A stretch of 64,000 nucleotides of DNA from Bacteriovoracaceae bacterium (GTDB lineage: Bacteria > Bdellovibrionota > Bacteriovoracia > Bacteriovoracales > Bacteriovoracaceae): assembly GCA_003245675.1 (NCBI GenBank), contig QKCN01000079.1:1-64000 (forward strand), read 5' to 3'. The notes under the pieces were generated by a model that did not search any database, was not told where the DNA came from, and was given only the letters and a program-made list of their open reading frames with translations. Made by a program: the position numbers and the translations under genes. Of this stretch, positions 16,894 through 27,351 are shown piece by piece (position 1 is the first letter of the stretch; each line of letters opens with the position of its first letter).

Positions 16894-18699
16894 ATGAAAA
16901 AGAAAATTATGTTTATGGATACTTCCTTTCGCGATGGCTTTCAATCCGTATTTGGAGCTCGTGTTTTAACTGACGACTTCATTCCTGCGGTAGAAGCGGC
17001 TGCTCATGCAGGGATTGAACATTTTGAAGCAGGTGGTGGTGCTAGATTCCAATCACTCTTTCTTTATTGTGGCGAATCTGCATTTGATATGATGGATAAA
17101 TTTAGAAAAGCAGCAGGATCTAAAGCCAAGCTACAAACATTGGCTCGCGGTATCAACGTTGTTGCCCTTTCTCAGCAGCCTCGCGATATGATTGATCTCC
17201 ATGCCAAGACTTTTAAAGCTCACGGCATTACCCACATCAGAAACTTCGATGCCTTGAATGACGTTCAAAATCTCGAGTACTCCGCTCAATGCATTAAAAA
17301 ATATGGCATTCATCACCAAGTCTGCGTAACAATGATGGAACTTCCTCCTGGTTGCACAGGTGCTCACGATCCAGAATTCTATGTAAAAACAGTAAAGAAA
17401 ATTTTAGACTCCGGTCTTCCTTTTGATTCTCTTTGCTTCAAAGATGCTTCCGGGACAGCAAATCCTCATAAAGTTTATGAGACCATTAAACGCACCCGCG
17501 AACTCGTTGGTAAAGATATGCAAATCTGGATGCACTCTCACGCAACCGCTGGCGTAGGAGAAGTACAATATGATGCTGCAATTCGCGCTAGTGCCGATGG
17601 TATCTGCGTCGCTCGTAAGCCTGTATCTGGAGGGACTTGTCAACCTGACCTTCTTTCCATGGTTCACGTATTAAAAGGTTCTGAATATACCCTCGACGTC
17701 AATGAAGCAAAAATTATGGAAGCCAATGCAGTCTTCCAAGATTGCCTAAAAGACTACTTCTTCCCACCAGAAGCATTATCGATCTCTCCTGAAGTTATTT
17801 ACAGTCCTATGCCAGGTGGAGCGCTAACTGCGAATACGATGATGATGAGAGATACCAATACGCTTCACCTCTATCCAAAGGTTATTGAAGAAATGGGCCA
17901 CGTAATTCGCGTTGGTGGTTTCGGAACGTCTGTAACTCCTGTTTCTCAATTCTATTTCCAACAAGCCTATAGCAATGTGACCCAAGGTCGCTGGAAAAAG
18001 ATGGCCGATGGCTACGGAGAAATGGTGCTCGGATACTTTGGAAAAACTCCTGTAGAACCAGATCCTGAAGTTGTAAAAATCGCTTCTGAGCAACTCAAGA
18101 AACCTCCATTTAAAGGCAATCCTTTAGACGTTCTTGAAGAAGGAATACCTAAGGCAAAAGCTCTTCTTGAAAAAGAAGGACTTCCTGTAAATGATGAAAA
18201 CCTTTTCATTATTGGGGCCATGGCAACTAAAGGCGGAAATAAAGGTCTCGATTTCTTGAAATCTGGTATTCCTGCAAATATTCGCAAAATCTCAAATGAG
18301 AAAAAAGAAGCACCTAAAGCAGATGCTCCAGCGGCAGCTCCTGCCAGCAGCACCGGACCTAAAAGCTATACAGTCAATGTTGATGGTCAAAACTACAATG
18401 TGGTTGTGGCAGAAGGAACAGGCGCGATTACTTCTGTAACTCCAGCAGTTGCAGCTCCTTCAGCAGCTCCTGCGACTAAAGCCGGTGGTACGCCAATTAC
18501 AGCGGCCCTTCCTGGGAACGTAATTCGCGTAAATGTTGCCCCTGGAGATAAGGTGAAAAAAGACGATGTCCTACTCGTGCTTGAAGCGATGAAAATGGAA
18601 ACGCCAATTACCGCACCTCAAGATGGGACAATTAGCAGTGTTGAGATTGCCAAAGGAAATACAGTTCAAGCAGGTGACTTGCTGTTTACTATGAATTAA
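16894..18699 (+). CDS. oadA: Oxaloacetate decarboxylase alpha subunit / pyruvate carboxylase subunit B-like biotin protein
   Basis: 'MDTSFRDGFQSVFGARV' carboxyltransferase start; C-terminal biotinyl 'VLEAMKMETPI'. Confidence 0.85.
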   Translation: MKKKIMFMDTSFRDGFQSVFGARVLTDDFIPAVEAAAHAGIEHFEAGGGARFQSLFLYCGESAFDMMDKFRKAAGSKAKLQTLARGINVVALSQQPRDMIDLHAKTFKAHGITHIRNFDALNDVQNLEYSAQCIKKYGIHHQVCVTMMELPPGCTGAHDPEFYVKTVKKILDSGLPFDSLCFKDASGTANPHKVYETIKRTRELVGKDMQIWMHSHATAGVGEVQYDAAIRASADGICVARKPVSGGTCQPDLLSMVHVLKGSEYTLDVNEAKIMEANAVFQDCLKDYFFPPEALSISPEVIYSPMPGGALTANTMMMRDTNTLHLYPKVIEEMGHVIRVGGFGTSVTPVSQFYFQQAYSNVTQGRWKKMADGYGEMVLGYFGKTPVEPDPEVVKIASEQLKKPPFKGNPLDVLEEGIPKAKALLEKEGLPVNDENLFIIGAMATKGGNKGLDFLKSGIPANIRKISNEKKEAPKADAPAAAPASSTGPKSYTVNVDGQNYNVVVAEGTGAITSVTPAVAAPSAAPATKAGGTPITAALPGNVIRVNVAPGDKVKKDDVLLVLEAMKMETPITAPQDGTISSVEIAKGNTVQAGDLLFTMN

Positions 18700-18711
18700 G
18701 GAAAAGGCTTT

Positions 18712-20148
18712 ATGAAAAGTTTGATTATTACAATACTTATGGCACTTTTCATCTTCCCCGCCATTTCAATGGCGGGTGGAGATTGTCCTTTTGCAAAGGA
18801 AGGTGCCCATCACGAAAGAGGCCATGGTGGAGACCATGGCAATTGTCCAAAATTTGAAGGCGGACCTCATCCAGACTGCCCCTATCGAGCCAATCATCCC
18901 GATGAGATGGCCACACTTGATATGAGAAAGGATATGCCCGCTCAAAAAGTTGCTCAGACGCAAAAGGATCGCAATCATCTTCCTCCTTTTAATGTCATGT
19001 TGAGCAGTATGTGGGAATCCACAGGAATTTCCGCAATCGGATCCGCCAATAATTGGGTTGAAGGAAGCGGACGGGCCCTCATGATTTTAGTGGGCTTCTT
19101 GCTTCTCTTCTTGGCCATTGTCAAAGGCTTCGAACCATTACTCCTCGTACCTATCAGCTTTGGCTGCATTCTCTCCAATATTCCATTGGCGGGAATCAAT
19201 GATCCCGGCGGTTTTCTTTACCATGTCTACCACGTAGGTATTGAGTCAGGAATTTTCCCTTTGATCATTTTTATGGGCGTTGGCGCCATGACTGACTTTG
19301 GTCCTTTGATTGCCAATCCCATTACGGCCCTTTTAGGTGGAGCAGCTCAATTGGGGATTTTTACAACCTTGATTGGTGCTTTGTATCTGAGCCAATACAT
19401 TCCTGGAATCAATTTTGATATGGCCGATGCCTCTGCTATTGGAATTATCGGAGGAGCAGATGGTCCAACGGCCATTTTCTTATCATCGAAACTTTCTCCT
19501 CGTCTTCTGGGCTCAATTGCCGTGGCTGCCTACTCCTATATGGCCCTCGTTCCAATTATTCAGCCACCAATTATGAAACTCTTTACGACGAAAGAAGAAA
19601 GAAAAATTCGCATGAATCAGTTACGCCATGTGGGAAGAGCGGAAAAAATCATTTTCCCATTATTAGTGCTCACTCTTTGTGCCCTCCTCTTACCTTCTGC
19701 GGCTCCACTTATTGGTGCTTTGATGTTCGGAAATCTTCTTACAGAATGTGGCGTTGTTTCTCGTCTTTCCAATACTGCCAAGAATGCATTGATCAACATC
19801 ACGACAATCTTCCTTGGTTTAGGAGTGGGTTCAAAACTTTCGGCTGAAAAATTTCTCAATCTTGAAACATTGGGTATTTTGGCATTGGGAGTAATCGCAT
19901 TTGGTATTGGTACTGCCGGTGGCGTACTGATGGCCAAAGCAATGAACCTCTTCCTCAAAAATAAGATCAACCCGCTTATTGGTTCTGCTGGGGTTTCCGC
20001 TGTGCCAATGGCCGCACGTGTTTCACAAAACGAAGGTGCCAAAGCTGACCCACAAAACTTCCTTCTCATGCATGCCATGGGACCGAATGTGGCTGGCGTA
20101 ATTGGCTCAGCAGTGGCTGCAGGTGTACTACTATCCATGTTTGGATAA
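18712..20148 (+). CDS. oadB: Na+-translocating decarboxylase beta subunit with N-terminal secreted His/Cys-rich extension
   Basis: '[18 protein letters not shown]', '[15 protein letters not shown]' OadB motifs; N-terminus '[35 protein letters not shown]'. Confidence 0.88.
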   Translation: MKSLIITILMALFIFPAISMAGGDCPFAKEGAHHERGHGGDHGNCPKFEGGPHPDCPYRANHPDEMATLDMRKDMPAQKVAQTQKDRNHLPPFNVMLSSMWESTGISAIGSANNWVEGSGRALMILVGFLLLFLAIVKGFEPLLLVPISFGCILSNIPLAGINDPGGFLYHVYHVGIESGIFPLIIFMGVGAMTDFGPLIANPITALLGGAAQLGIFTTLIGALYLSQYIPGINFDMADASAIGIIGGADGPTAIFLSSKLSPRLLGSIAVAAYSYMALVPIIQPPIMKLFTTKEERKIRMNQLRHVGRAEKIIFPLLVLTLCALLLPSAAPLIGALMFGNLLTECGVVSRLSNTAKNALINITTIFLGLGVGSKLSAEKFLNLETLGILALGVIAFGIGTAGGVLMAKAMNLFLKNKINPLIGSAGVSAVPMAARVSQNEGAKADPQNFLLMHAMGPNVAGVIGSAVAAGVLLSMFG

Positions 20149-20158
20149 TGGAGTAAGA

Positions 20159-20986
20159 ATGAACAGCAACCAAAACTCTTCCTCGGGAGGAAGAAACAAT
20201 AGTGGCAATAGCGGTAACGGTGGCAACAGCGGAAATAGCGGAAACAAACGCAGAAATAACTTTCGCCGCAACAATAACAACAAGCGTCCCTCTCCCCAAG
20301 GAGGAGGACGCAATGTTCCACCGCGCAATCCTCGCCCCAATCAGTCCGCAGGACAGGGGCAAGATGGTGGTCCACTAACGGTGCCCCAACAAAGTTCAGG
20401 CAATGAGAATCGCGGCAACAATGGTAACAATCAGCAACGCAATAACAATCGTCGCCCGAACTCAGCCAATCGCTTTGCGCAAAATGCCAACCCCAACTCC
20501 AAGCGCCGCAATAACAACAATAATCGCTATGGACAAGCAGCGAAGCGTCGCCCATCAGCGTCGGCGCCCTCTGTTTCTCCTCAGCGAAATACTGCAGACT
20601 CTTTTTTGCACAAATATGAAGACCTACGCACAAAATATATTGAGGCTCGTAAAAAGTACTACGATATGTTCGGTCGCAAAGACAGCAAAGAAGTGATGCG
20701 CTTAGAAAGGGCCCACTTCGATGCTTTACAGCGTCTCCGCCAGTACGAAGAATCACTTGCTCCTTGGCAGAGAGAGGTTTTACAAAATAAAACCAATCCC
20801 TATCCTGAAGTCAATGATTACAGCGAAGCTCATCAAGATGACGAAGAAGAATTGCAAATGCCCATGGCCCCCTTCCCCGATCCTCACAAGCTGCACTCGC
20901 AAGAAGAAGCTTGCCAACAGTATGGTGACGATATGGAAGAAAGTGAAGGCTCCATGGAGGATTACAAAAAATACAAAGGTCTCTAA
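20159..20986 (+). CDS. Asn/Gly/Arg-rich low-complexity protein
   Basis: ATG at 20159 after 'GGAGTAAG'; 'GGRNNSGNSGNGGNSGNSGNKRRNNFRRNNNNKR...'; C-terminal ordered segment 'FLHKYEDLRTKYIEARKKYYDMFGRKDS'. Confidence 0.75.
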   Translation: MNSNQNSSSGGRNNSGNSGNGGNSGNSGNKRRNNFRRNNNNKRPSPQGGGRNVPPRNPRPNQSAGQGQDGGPLTVPQQSSGNENRGNNGNNQQRNNNRRPNSANRFAQNANPNSKRRNNNNNRYGQAAKRRPSASAPSVSPQRNTADSFLHKYEDLRTKYIEARKKYYDMFGRKDSKEVMRLERAHFDALQRLRQYEESLAPWQREVLQNKTNPYPEVNDYSEAHQDDEEELQMPMAPFPDPHKLHSQEEACQQYGDDMEESEGSMEDYKKYKGL

Positions 20987-20991
20987 ACGTT

Positions 20992-22347
20992 ATGCGCCTT
21001 GAACAATTTGCCCAGAAACTTTTTAATACGATAAATCCAAAGGAAGTTATTCAGCAAAAATGTAATCTACAAGATACGATTTTCAGCTACTCCGATCAAC
21101 TTCAACTTGATCTCAATAACTACCAACGCATTTTTGTATTAAGTCTGGGCAAAGCGGCTTGTGCAATGGCCCAAGGATTTTATCAAGTCCTCAATTCATC
21201 ACCCAAATTAGCCGCAGAAAAACTACCAAAAGGACTGGCCGTCACCAAACATGGCCATGGCAGCGAATCTCCTTATTATCAAGTCATAGAGGCAAGTCAC
21301 CCTTATTGTGATAATGACTCTCTCAAGGCTGGGCAAAGTATTAAAAGTTTTTTGGAACAACTTGCTCCCGACGATCTCTTGCTTGTTGGCATTAGTGGAG
21401 GGGGATCAGCACTGGCCGTATTGCCCCATCCTCATTTTAACTTAGAAGAAAAGACGAATATTGGCGCAAGTCTTCTTAAGGGCGGAGCAACCATTGAAGA
21501 GACGAATAAAATTCGCAGTGAATTATCTCTTCTTAAAAATGGAGGTATGGCCTCTCTCACTCCAGCCAACAAAATAATCTCATTTGTGATCTCCGACGTC
21601 CCCAGTAATGATCTCTCCATTATTTCCTCAGGTCCCTTTTTCTACCAAAAGAGAGAGGTTGAAGAACTAAAAGAAATCGCCCAACGCTTTTTAGCGATAG
21701 ACGCGCAAAGTAAGCTACTCCCCTATCTCCAATTGCCCGAAAGGCAAGAGGCAATCGCTCACAAAGAGCAAGTCTTGCGCAACAAAGAAATTAGCCACTT
21801 TATTATTTCAGATAGTAAAAGTATGCAAGAGGAAGCGGCCAAACTACTCCCCGCCTACTATCCAGTTGAACAACTGAGCTTTTTTGGACCAGTAATAAAC
21901 GAGACCATAGAAACAGGGATTCAAAAAATCCTTAATTCATTGCGGGCCCTCGTTCGCCAAGAAAGCTCATGGGCCTTTATCTCTGGTGGCGAAATGCCCA
22001 TCACCGTTAAAGGCGATGGCAAGGGAGGACGCAATACGGAATTTGTTTTACAAATGAGCAAATTGCTTTTTTTAGACAATGTTCTGCAACTTCCCTCTTC
22101 GGAATTAAAAAAACTGGAAATTATCTCTGTAGCCACTGATGGTGGAGATGGCCCCACTGAGCATGCTGGTGGACGTCTCAACTTCAAGCGCTTGCAAGAA
22201 GCAACTATGAATGGATTTGATCTTGAGGACTATCTCAAACGCAACGACTCCCTGAGCTTTTTACAAAAAACAGGTTCTGCGCTTCAAACGGGTCCATCAG
22301 GCACCAATGTGATGGATTTAAGAATTATCATCAAACACAAAATTTAA
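20992..22347 (+). CDS. Glycerate 2-kinase (MOFRL/GckA family)
   Basis: 'LVGISGGGSALAVLP', 'ISDVPSNDLSIISSGP', 'GGRNTEFVLQMS', 'SVATDGGDGPTEHAGG'. Confidence 0.9.
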   Translation: MRLEQFAQKLFNTINPKEVIQQKCNLQDTIFSYSDQLQLDLNNYQRIFVLSLGKAACAMAQGFYQVLNSSPKLAAEKLPKGLAVTKHGHGSESPYYQVIEASHPYCDNDSLKAGQSIKSFLEQLAPDDLLLVGISGGGSALAVLPHPHFNLEEKTNIGASLLKGGATIEETNKIRSELSLLKNGGMASLTPANKIISFVISDVPSNDLSIISSGPFFYQKREVEELKEIAQRFLAIDAQSKLLPYLQLPERQEAIAHKEQVLRNKEISHFIISDSKSMQEEAAKLLPAYYPVEQLSFFGPVINETIETGIQKILNSLRALVRQESSWAFISGGEMPITVKGDGKGGRNTEFVLQMSKLLFLDNVLQLPSSELKKLEIISVATDGGDGPTEHAGGRLNFKRLQEATMNGFDLEDYLKRNDSLSFLQKTGSALQTGPSGTNVMDLRIIIKHKI

Positions 22348-22353
22348 AGGGAA

Positions 22354-22380
22354 TGCCGGTAGCCAAATAGCATACCGGCA
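22354..22380. terminator. Inverted repeat, possible terminator
   Basis: TGCCGGTA...TACCGGCA between convergent genes; weak T-tract on minus strand only. Confidence 0.45.
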
Positions 22381-22388
22381 AAGAATAT

Positions 22389-22958
22389 CTAAAGAGGGAA
22401 AATCGTTTTTTTGTGAACTTCGTTAATAACCTGTCCTAGACAAGTATAGACGGCGGAAGCCCCACAGATAATTCCTTCAAAGCCTGCAATCTGAGTAATA
22501 ACATGATTGCCAGTAAAATCCCCTAAAGCCAAAAGGAAAAATAGAACAGTCAAAGAACCAAAAATAAACTGCAAACTTCTAGTCAATTTCAATGTTCCAA
22601 CAAACATGCCCAGAGTAAAAATACCCCACATAAGTAAATACATTCCCATCGCAACTTTGCTTGGTGCTTCGCCCATACCCAAATATGGCATTACAACAAG
22701 GGCCACGAGAGAGAGCCAAAAAGAACCATAAGCACAAAAAGCAGTAAAACCAAAAGTATTCTTCTTCTTATTTTCCATAATTCCAGCAATGAGTTGTGCA
22801 ATTCCTCCCACAAAAATCCCCATTCCTAAAATCATAGTGTCTAAGGAATAAAGACCTGCATTGTGAAAGTTTAAAAGAATTGTGGTCAAACCAAAGCCTA
22901 GAAGACCTAGTGGTGCAGGGTTGGCCGAATTGTCAGTAATAATCACTTCAGTTGTCAT
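22389..22958 (-). CDS. Acetate uptake transporter (GPR1/FUN34/YaaH family)
   Basis: 'NPAPLGLLGFGLTTILLNFHNAG', 'GGIAQLIAGIMENKKKNTFGFTAFCAYGSFW'. Confidence 0.92.
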   Translation of the reverse strand: MTTEVIITDNSANPAPLGLLGFGLTTILLNFHNAGLYSLDTMILGMGIFVGGIAQLIAGIMENKKKNTFGFTAFCAYGSFWLSLVALVVMPYLGMGEAPSKVAMGMYLLMWGIFTLGMFVGTLKLTRSLQFIFGSLTVLFFLLALGDFTGNHVITQIAGFEGIICGASAVYTCLGQVINEVHKKTIFPL

Positions 22959-23171
22959 TTAAATCATCTCCTAAATAATTTGTAGGCCCTATTTTTATGC
23001 TGATCGCCACAATGAGTCAATTAAAAGATATTCATTATTTAGGGTGCTGTAGGGTCAAGTTGCCCCTGAAACCCGAGGTTTTCGCTCAGTTTTTTGGCAT
23101 AACTCCTGCACTATGCAAATCCAAAATTAAAAATTTGTCAAAATGACACCATTTTTGAGGGGGGAGAAGAA

Positions 23172-24104
23172 ATGAAAGTGATCATGCAGTCCGTTTTTGC
23201 GAGTGCTCTGTTATTAATCTCAAGTTTAACTTGGGCCCAAGTTGAAATTGGAATCGGGGCTAACGCTTCTAATGAAGCAGTCACAGCCTTATTTCGAGTT
23301 GATGCTCAATACGAAATAGCAGGTGGAGAATATGCTCCTAGCACTCACTTTATCGTTGCCCGCATCAAGGCCAATGGCAGTATTGAGAGCGGTGACTTTA
23401 ATTATATTGATGTCGAAGTCACTGGACCTGGTGTGGCCGGCCGCTGGGGCAATGAATTAGTTCAAGGTTACATTGAGGGCAACCTCGTTAATTATAAATT
23501 CAAAAGAGACATTGCCCTCGATATGGGACACCATCTAAGCATCAATCTTATTGGTCTAGGCGGAGGCTTTTCCGTCACGCCAGTCAAAAATCTCAAGCTA
23601 TTCCTCAACGTCGCAGTTGATTTCCTCACTTTATCAATGGCTTCACAGCGCGCGTCTGATGGGATGGCCATGTATCGACAAGGGAAAGAATCGGGCAGCA
23701 ACGGCGCCTTTGAATTGGGCGTTGTCATCGCTGACAAAATCCGCATTGCCTTTGGTCAACGCTCACATGACTTTAGAACCAATGGCTATGAATACGATAC
23801 AGGAAGAGAAAGCTGTTCTGAAGATGGTTATTGGGAAGAAGATATATGGGGAGACAGCTATTGGGTATCAGAAGGCACTGTTTCATGTTATCCCGTAATG
23901 GAAACAAATTACCAAGAATACTGGCAACATAAAGAAACATACGTTGAAATCAAGGCTCAATTAACTAAGCGCTTATCTGTTTTTAGTCGCGCAAGTTACA
24001 GTATCTATCGCGTGGCCGATGAAACGGGTTCTTTTCAAGGATCTGAAAATGCATCTTGGAAATTTCTATTTGGAGTGAGTTACATTATTGGATCAAATCG
24101 ATAA
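23172..24104 (+). CDS. Secreted/outer-membrane-like hypothetical protein
   Basis: Signal peptide, beta-strand-like alternation, C-terminal aromatic-rich 'WKFLFGVSYIIG'. Confidence 0.65.
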   Translation: MKVIMQSVFASALLLISSLTWAQVEIGIGANASNEAVTALFRVDAQYEIAGGEYAPSTHFIVARIKANGSIESGDFNYIDVEVTGPGVAGRWGNELVQGYIEGNLVNYKFKRDIALDMGHHLSINLIGLGGGFSVTPVKNLKLFLNVAVDFLTLSMASQRASDGMAMYRQGKESGSNGAFELGVVIADKIRIAFGQRSHDFRTNGYEYDTGRESCSEDGYWEEDIWGDSYWVSEGTVSCYPVMETNYQEYWQHKETYVEIKAQLTKRLSVFSRASYSIYRVADETGSFQGSENASWKFLFGVSYIIGSNR

Positions 24105-24148
24105 TCAAGAAGAGACGTTTATAATATTCAATGCTTAAATTGATTTTC

Positions 24149-24173
24149 AAGGCCTTCGCAAGGAGGCCTTTTT
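24149..24173 (+). terminator. Intrinsic terminator
   Basis: AAGGCC-TTCGCAAGGA-GGCCTTTTT. Confidence 0.7.
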
Positions 24174-24963
24174 ATTGAAGGAAATGTCGGTAATCAAAAA
24201 ATAATTTCTGCATAAAATTATTAAAAATTTTTTTGTATGAAAGATACCCTTGTTGCGGAAATGTCCGAACGGGAGTTAAGGCGAAGTCACCATATTGTTC
24301 AAATACCCTACGGTTAAGCTCTTGCTGTTTTTGTGAGCTATTTTCAATACTCGCCACAAAGACCAGTGGAATATTCAAATTCTCTTCAACTGTATCTGTG
24401 TTTTCTTCTTGGTAATATTGCGCAAGTTCTGAATAATCGCAAAGATGATGATTGAAAATTTCAAATAACTCTGCCCCACGATCATTTTTCTGATCAAAGA
24501 TATCCAATCGCGATCGATCCTCTAAGCAACGATAATGTGCTCGGTTATTCGCAATTGTCGATGCAAGACTATTATTATACTGACGATAAGTTGGATCGAT
24601 GACAAATTTGGTCATGACATTATTAATTAAAACTGATGCAACCACCACGGCATGAGTCGGCCTTCCCAAATGATCTCGGCCTAACAATGCTTGTTTTGCC
24701 TCAATATTGTATTTTTCATTCAACAAGCGGGCCATGTGTTTACTTGCAGGACCACAGTTCGCAATCAAAAAGATTTGATCACGTCTTTGGGAAGGACGTT
24801 CCCCTAAAATATCATTTTCTAATTCTGTTCGATGCTGTGTAAAGATCTCATTAACATAAGAAATAAAATTTTCTTCGGATGAAAAATCAGCGACACCAGC
24901 TTGTGCTCCCAAGACTACAAACAACAATGAAATAAATAGATAACCCAATCTAATGTTTTTCAT
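24172..24963 (-). CDS. Secreted cysteine-protease/transglutaminase-like protein (putative)
   Basis: Signal peptide; 'NCGPASKHMARLLN' (Cys), 'PTHAVVVASV' (His), 'FVIDPTYRQ' (Asp). Confidence 0.55.
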   Translation of the reverse strand: MKNIRLGYLFISLLFVVLGAQAGVADFSSEENFISYVNEIFTQHRTELENDILGERPSQRRDQIFLIANCGPASKHMARLLNEKYNIEAKQALLGRDHLGRPTHAVVVASVLINNVMTKFVIDPTYRQYNNSLASTIANNRAHYRCLEDRSRLDIFDQKNDRGAELFEIFNHHLCDYSELAQYYQEENTDTVEENLNIPLVFVASIENSSQKQQELNRRVFEQYGDFALTPVRTFPQQGYLSYKKIFNNFMQKLFFDYRHFLQ

Positions 24964-24977
24964 ATTTCCCTAAAAAA

Positions 24978-24998
24978 GGGAGGTCTTCAAGACCTCCC
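24978..24998 (-). terminator. Intrinsic terminator for the 25009-25851 gene
   Basis: GGGAGGTCTT-G-AAGACCTCCC followed by TTTTTT on minus strand. Confidence 0.88.
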
Positions 24999-25008
24999 CC
25001 ATTTATAT

Positions 25009-25851
25009 TTAATCTTGTGCTGTACGTTGCAATAAAGGATAGAGAGCATCAAAATTGTTTTTCAAGTTCATTAGCGAGTAAACTTCATAAGATTCTGCCC
25101 CTAATTCAAATCCAAGACCAACACCATAAGTGCGCCCACTGGCCGATAACTCGATATCCTCATTTTCATCATCATAACGTGAATCAACAACGGCTCCTGT
25201 TCCAAGAACCACTGCGCCACGAGTTGTAAACTTTGTCTTTCTTCCGTCTGTAATATTTCTCAATTTAATACTTTGAAAACCAAAATAAACAATCGCCCCC
25301 ACATTCACTCCAGCAGATGGAACAAAAGCAAAAAACTTGCGACCATTTTGCGCCTGACATGTCCCAAGACTAAGGCCAGCGCTTACCCCAGCAATAACAG
25401 TTACCGCAACATCCATTCCGACAATATTACAAGCACTAGTATCATTGGCTAACCACTTAAAGATTTCAAAGCTATGAGCTGAAATAATACCCTTATAAGC
25501 TAGATCTTCTAGGTACTCTGGAAATGTTATTTCACCAATAGGATAATAAACAGGACTATGTTTAGCTGCGTCCTTATATCCCTGACAGGTTTCTAAAAGA
25601 TCGCGTCGCGCTGCTCTCATTTGATTTTTTTGCTCATTATTTTCAATATCGGCCCATTGATCAATCATTTGAGAAATAAAACGGGCACTAGTTTCATCAA
25701 AACTTTTGCGTTCGGCCACATCACGTAAGCATGTGGCAATTCGTTTATTCATACGCTTTGAAGCAGCTTCACCGGCGGATACACTAAAAGAAAAAGCAAG
25801 CAGTAGTACAAACCAAATCATTTTCTTCATGAAATTCTCCTCTTCGACCAT
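25009..25851 (-). CDS. Secreted hypothetical protein
   Basis: Hydrophobic N-terminal 'MIWFVLLLAFSFSVSAG'; 280-aa ORF. Confidence 0.7.
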   Translation of the reverse strand: MVEEENFMKKMIWFVLLLAFSFSVSAGEAASKRMNKRIATCLRDVAERKSFDETSARFISQMIDQWADIENNEQKNQMRAARRDLLETCQGYKDAAKHSPVYYPIGEITFPEYLEDLAYKGIISAHSFEIFKWLANDTSACNIVGMDVAVTVIAGVSAGLSLGTCQAQNGRKFFAFVPSAGVNVGAIVYFGFQSIKLRNITDGRKTKFTTRGAVVLGTGAVVDSRYDDENEDIELSASGRTYGVGLGFELGAESYEVYSLMNLKNNFDALYPLLQRTAQD

Positions 25852-26091
25852 TTCGATTTAAGTATAAAAGATCCCAATTTGAATCAAAGTTCAATTCATA
25901 CCGTTGCAACCATCAGGCCAGTTTTAATGCCATTTTCATAAGCAAAATTGTCTATTTTTTATACAGTTGGCTAAATAATGTATAAAAAAAGGACATTCCC
26001 AAGGGGAAAATCTGGCCTTTAATTTGCACAGCTAAGAGCAAGTGTATTGTCACTAATTTAATTTTTTGCGATATCTCTTAAGGAGGAAGTC

Positions 26092-26625
26092 ATGAAAAAA
26101 GTAATGTCATCCATGCTTGCGCTATTTTTTATTTTTATTGCAAGCTTTAGTCAACTGGCCCACGCCAATGATCCCTGCACTCAATTGGCTGTCCAGATCG
26201 AACTCAAAAAAATGCAATTAAATGAGGCACAAGATGAGCAAGAAAAAATTTTAGAACAACTCGATGAATATCTCGCCCAAATCGACCAAGCAGAAAAGAA
26301 GGCCAAGCGGCGCTTTAAAATTTGGATTGCCCCGACGGTCCTAGTAGGACTTGCCAGTGTGGTTTTAGGGGGAATTACTTTCATTTCCAAATTATATGAA
26401 GCTCCTCAAAAAGCAGTTTTACAAGGGACGCTCATGACCTTACTCAGCGGAGCAGCAACTCTTGGCGGAACACAATTAATGAGCATCCCCAAAAGACAAG
26501 TAAAAAGACTTAAAGAGGAATTGGAAGATTTCAGAAAAGATGTTCTTGCAGCAGAATCTCAAACAGAAAAAATAAAGAAGACAGTTTCAGAACTTGAAGA
26601 AAGCTACGAACGTATCTGCCAATAG
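26092..26625 (+). CDS. Secreted/membrane coiled-coil hypothetical protein
   Basis: Signal peptide, coiled coil flanking a TM; AGGAGG upstream. Confidence 0.75.
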   Translation: MKKVMSSMLALFFIFIASFSQLAHANDPCTQLAVQIELKKMQLNEAQDEQEKILEQLDEYLAQIDQAEKKAKRRFKIWIAPTVLVGLASVVLGGITFISKLYEAPQKAVLQGTLMTLLSGAATLGGTQLMSIPKRQVKRLKEELEDFRKDVLAAESQTEKIKKTVSELEESYERICQ

Positions 26626-26635
26626 AGACGGCCGT

Positions 26636-27130
26636 TCACAAAATAGCACCTTCTAAACGCAACAGATAATCTTTCATTAAAATACCATCGGGGGATGAAA
26701 ATCCCCCGAGTTTTTTTTCACCGACAATGCGATGACAGGGAATAAGTATCATAATGGGATTTTTGCCTAAGCAAATCCCGACGGCGCGAGAGAGATTCAC
26801 ATCCCCAAGAGCCTGCGCAACTTCTCCATATTTTAGAACTTTTCCGTAAGGAATCTTGCGTAAAAAGTCATAAAGAGTGGAAGAAAACTCAGGAAAATCA
26901 TCATAGGCTAGCGCAAAGGAAGAAAACTGTTTGCGCTCCCCCAAAAGATACTCTTTCAATTCCTGAATTAACTGACACAATGGTACAGGAATTTCGACTT
27001 CCTCACGCCCACTCTGAGCAAAGGACAACTGCAGAGAATAAATATTTTGCTTTTCATATACAACACTCACAAGAAAGCGATTCAAAATAGTCGTTTCGAA
27101 TTTGTGTCTGCTCAGATTATCTTTTTTCAT
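26636..27130 (-). CDS. Methylated-DNA--protein-cysteine methyltransferase
   Basis: 'IPYGKVLKYGEVAQALG...SRAVGICLGKNPIMILIPCHRIVG' (PCHR active site). Confidence 0.94.
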   Translation of the reverse strand: MKKDNLSRHKFETTILNRFLVSVVYEKQNIYSLQLSFAQSGREEVEIPVPLCQLIQELKEYLLGERKQFSSFALAYDDFPEFSSTLYDFLRKIPYGKVLKYGEVAQALGDVNLSRAVGICLGKNPIMILIPCHRIVGEKKLGGFSSPDGILMKDYLLRLEGAIL

Positions 27131-27351
27131 AAGAATTAATTTTAGAACATTCTTCAGAAAAAAACACGCTTTGTTTAAGACTTGATAATAATCAACTGTC
27201 TAATTTATACACAGCTCAATCTGCCAAGCAGCCCAAAATACTAAATCTTTTCTTTATTCTTTTGGCACAAAACTTGCTCTAACAACATCTGAATCTCAGT
27301 TGATACACTTTTTAAATAATGTGCGACATGCACCATTTAATGGAGTCTTTT

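Noticed and set aside
20190-20560. Microsatellite/tandem repeat in the Asn-rich gene as a phase-variation tract
   Set aside because: Codons are mixed (AAC/AAT/GGC/GGA/AGC) with no long perfect unit repeat likely to slip; better explained as low-complexity protein.
19617-20756. 379-aa minus-strand Cys-rich ORF
   Set aside because: Antisense to oadB and the Asn-rich gene; its Cys/Tyr/Val richness is the complement of AAC/AAT/CAA-rich codons. No Shine-Dalgarno or family motif.
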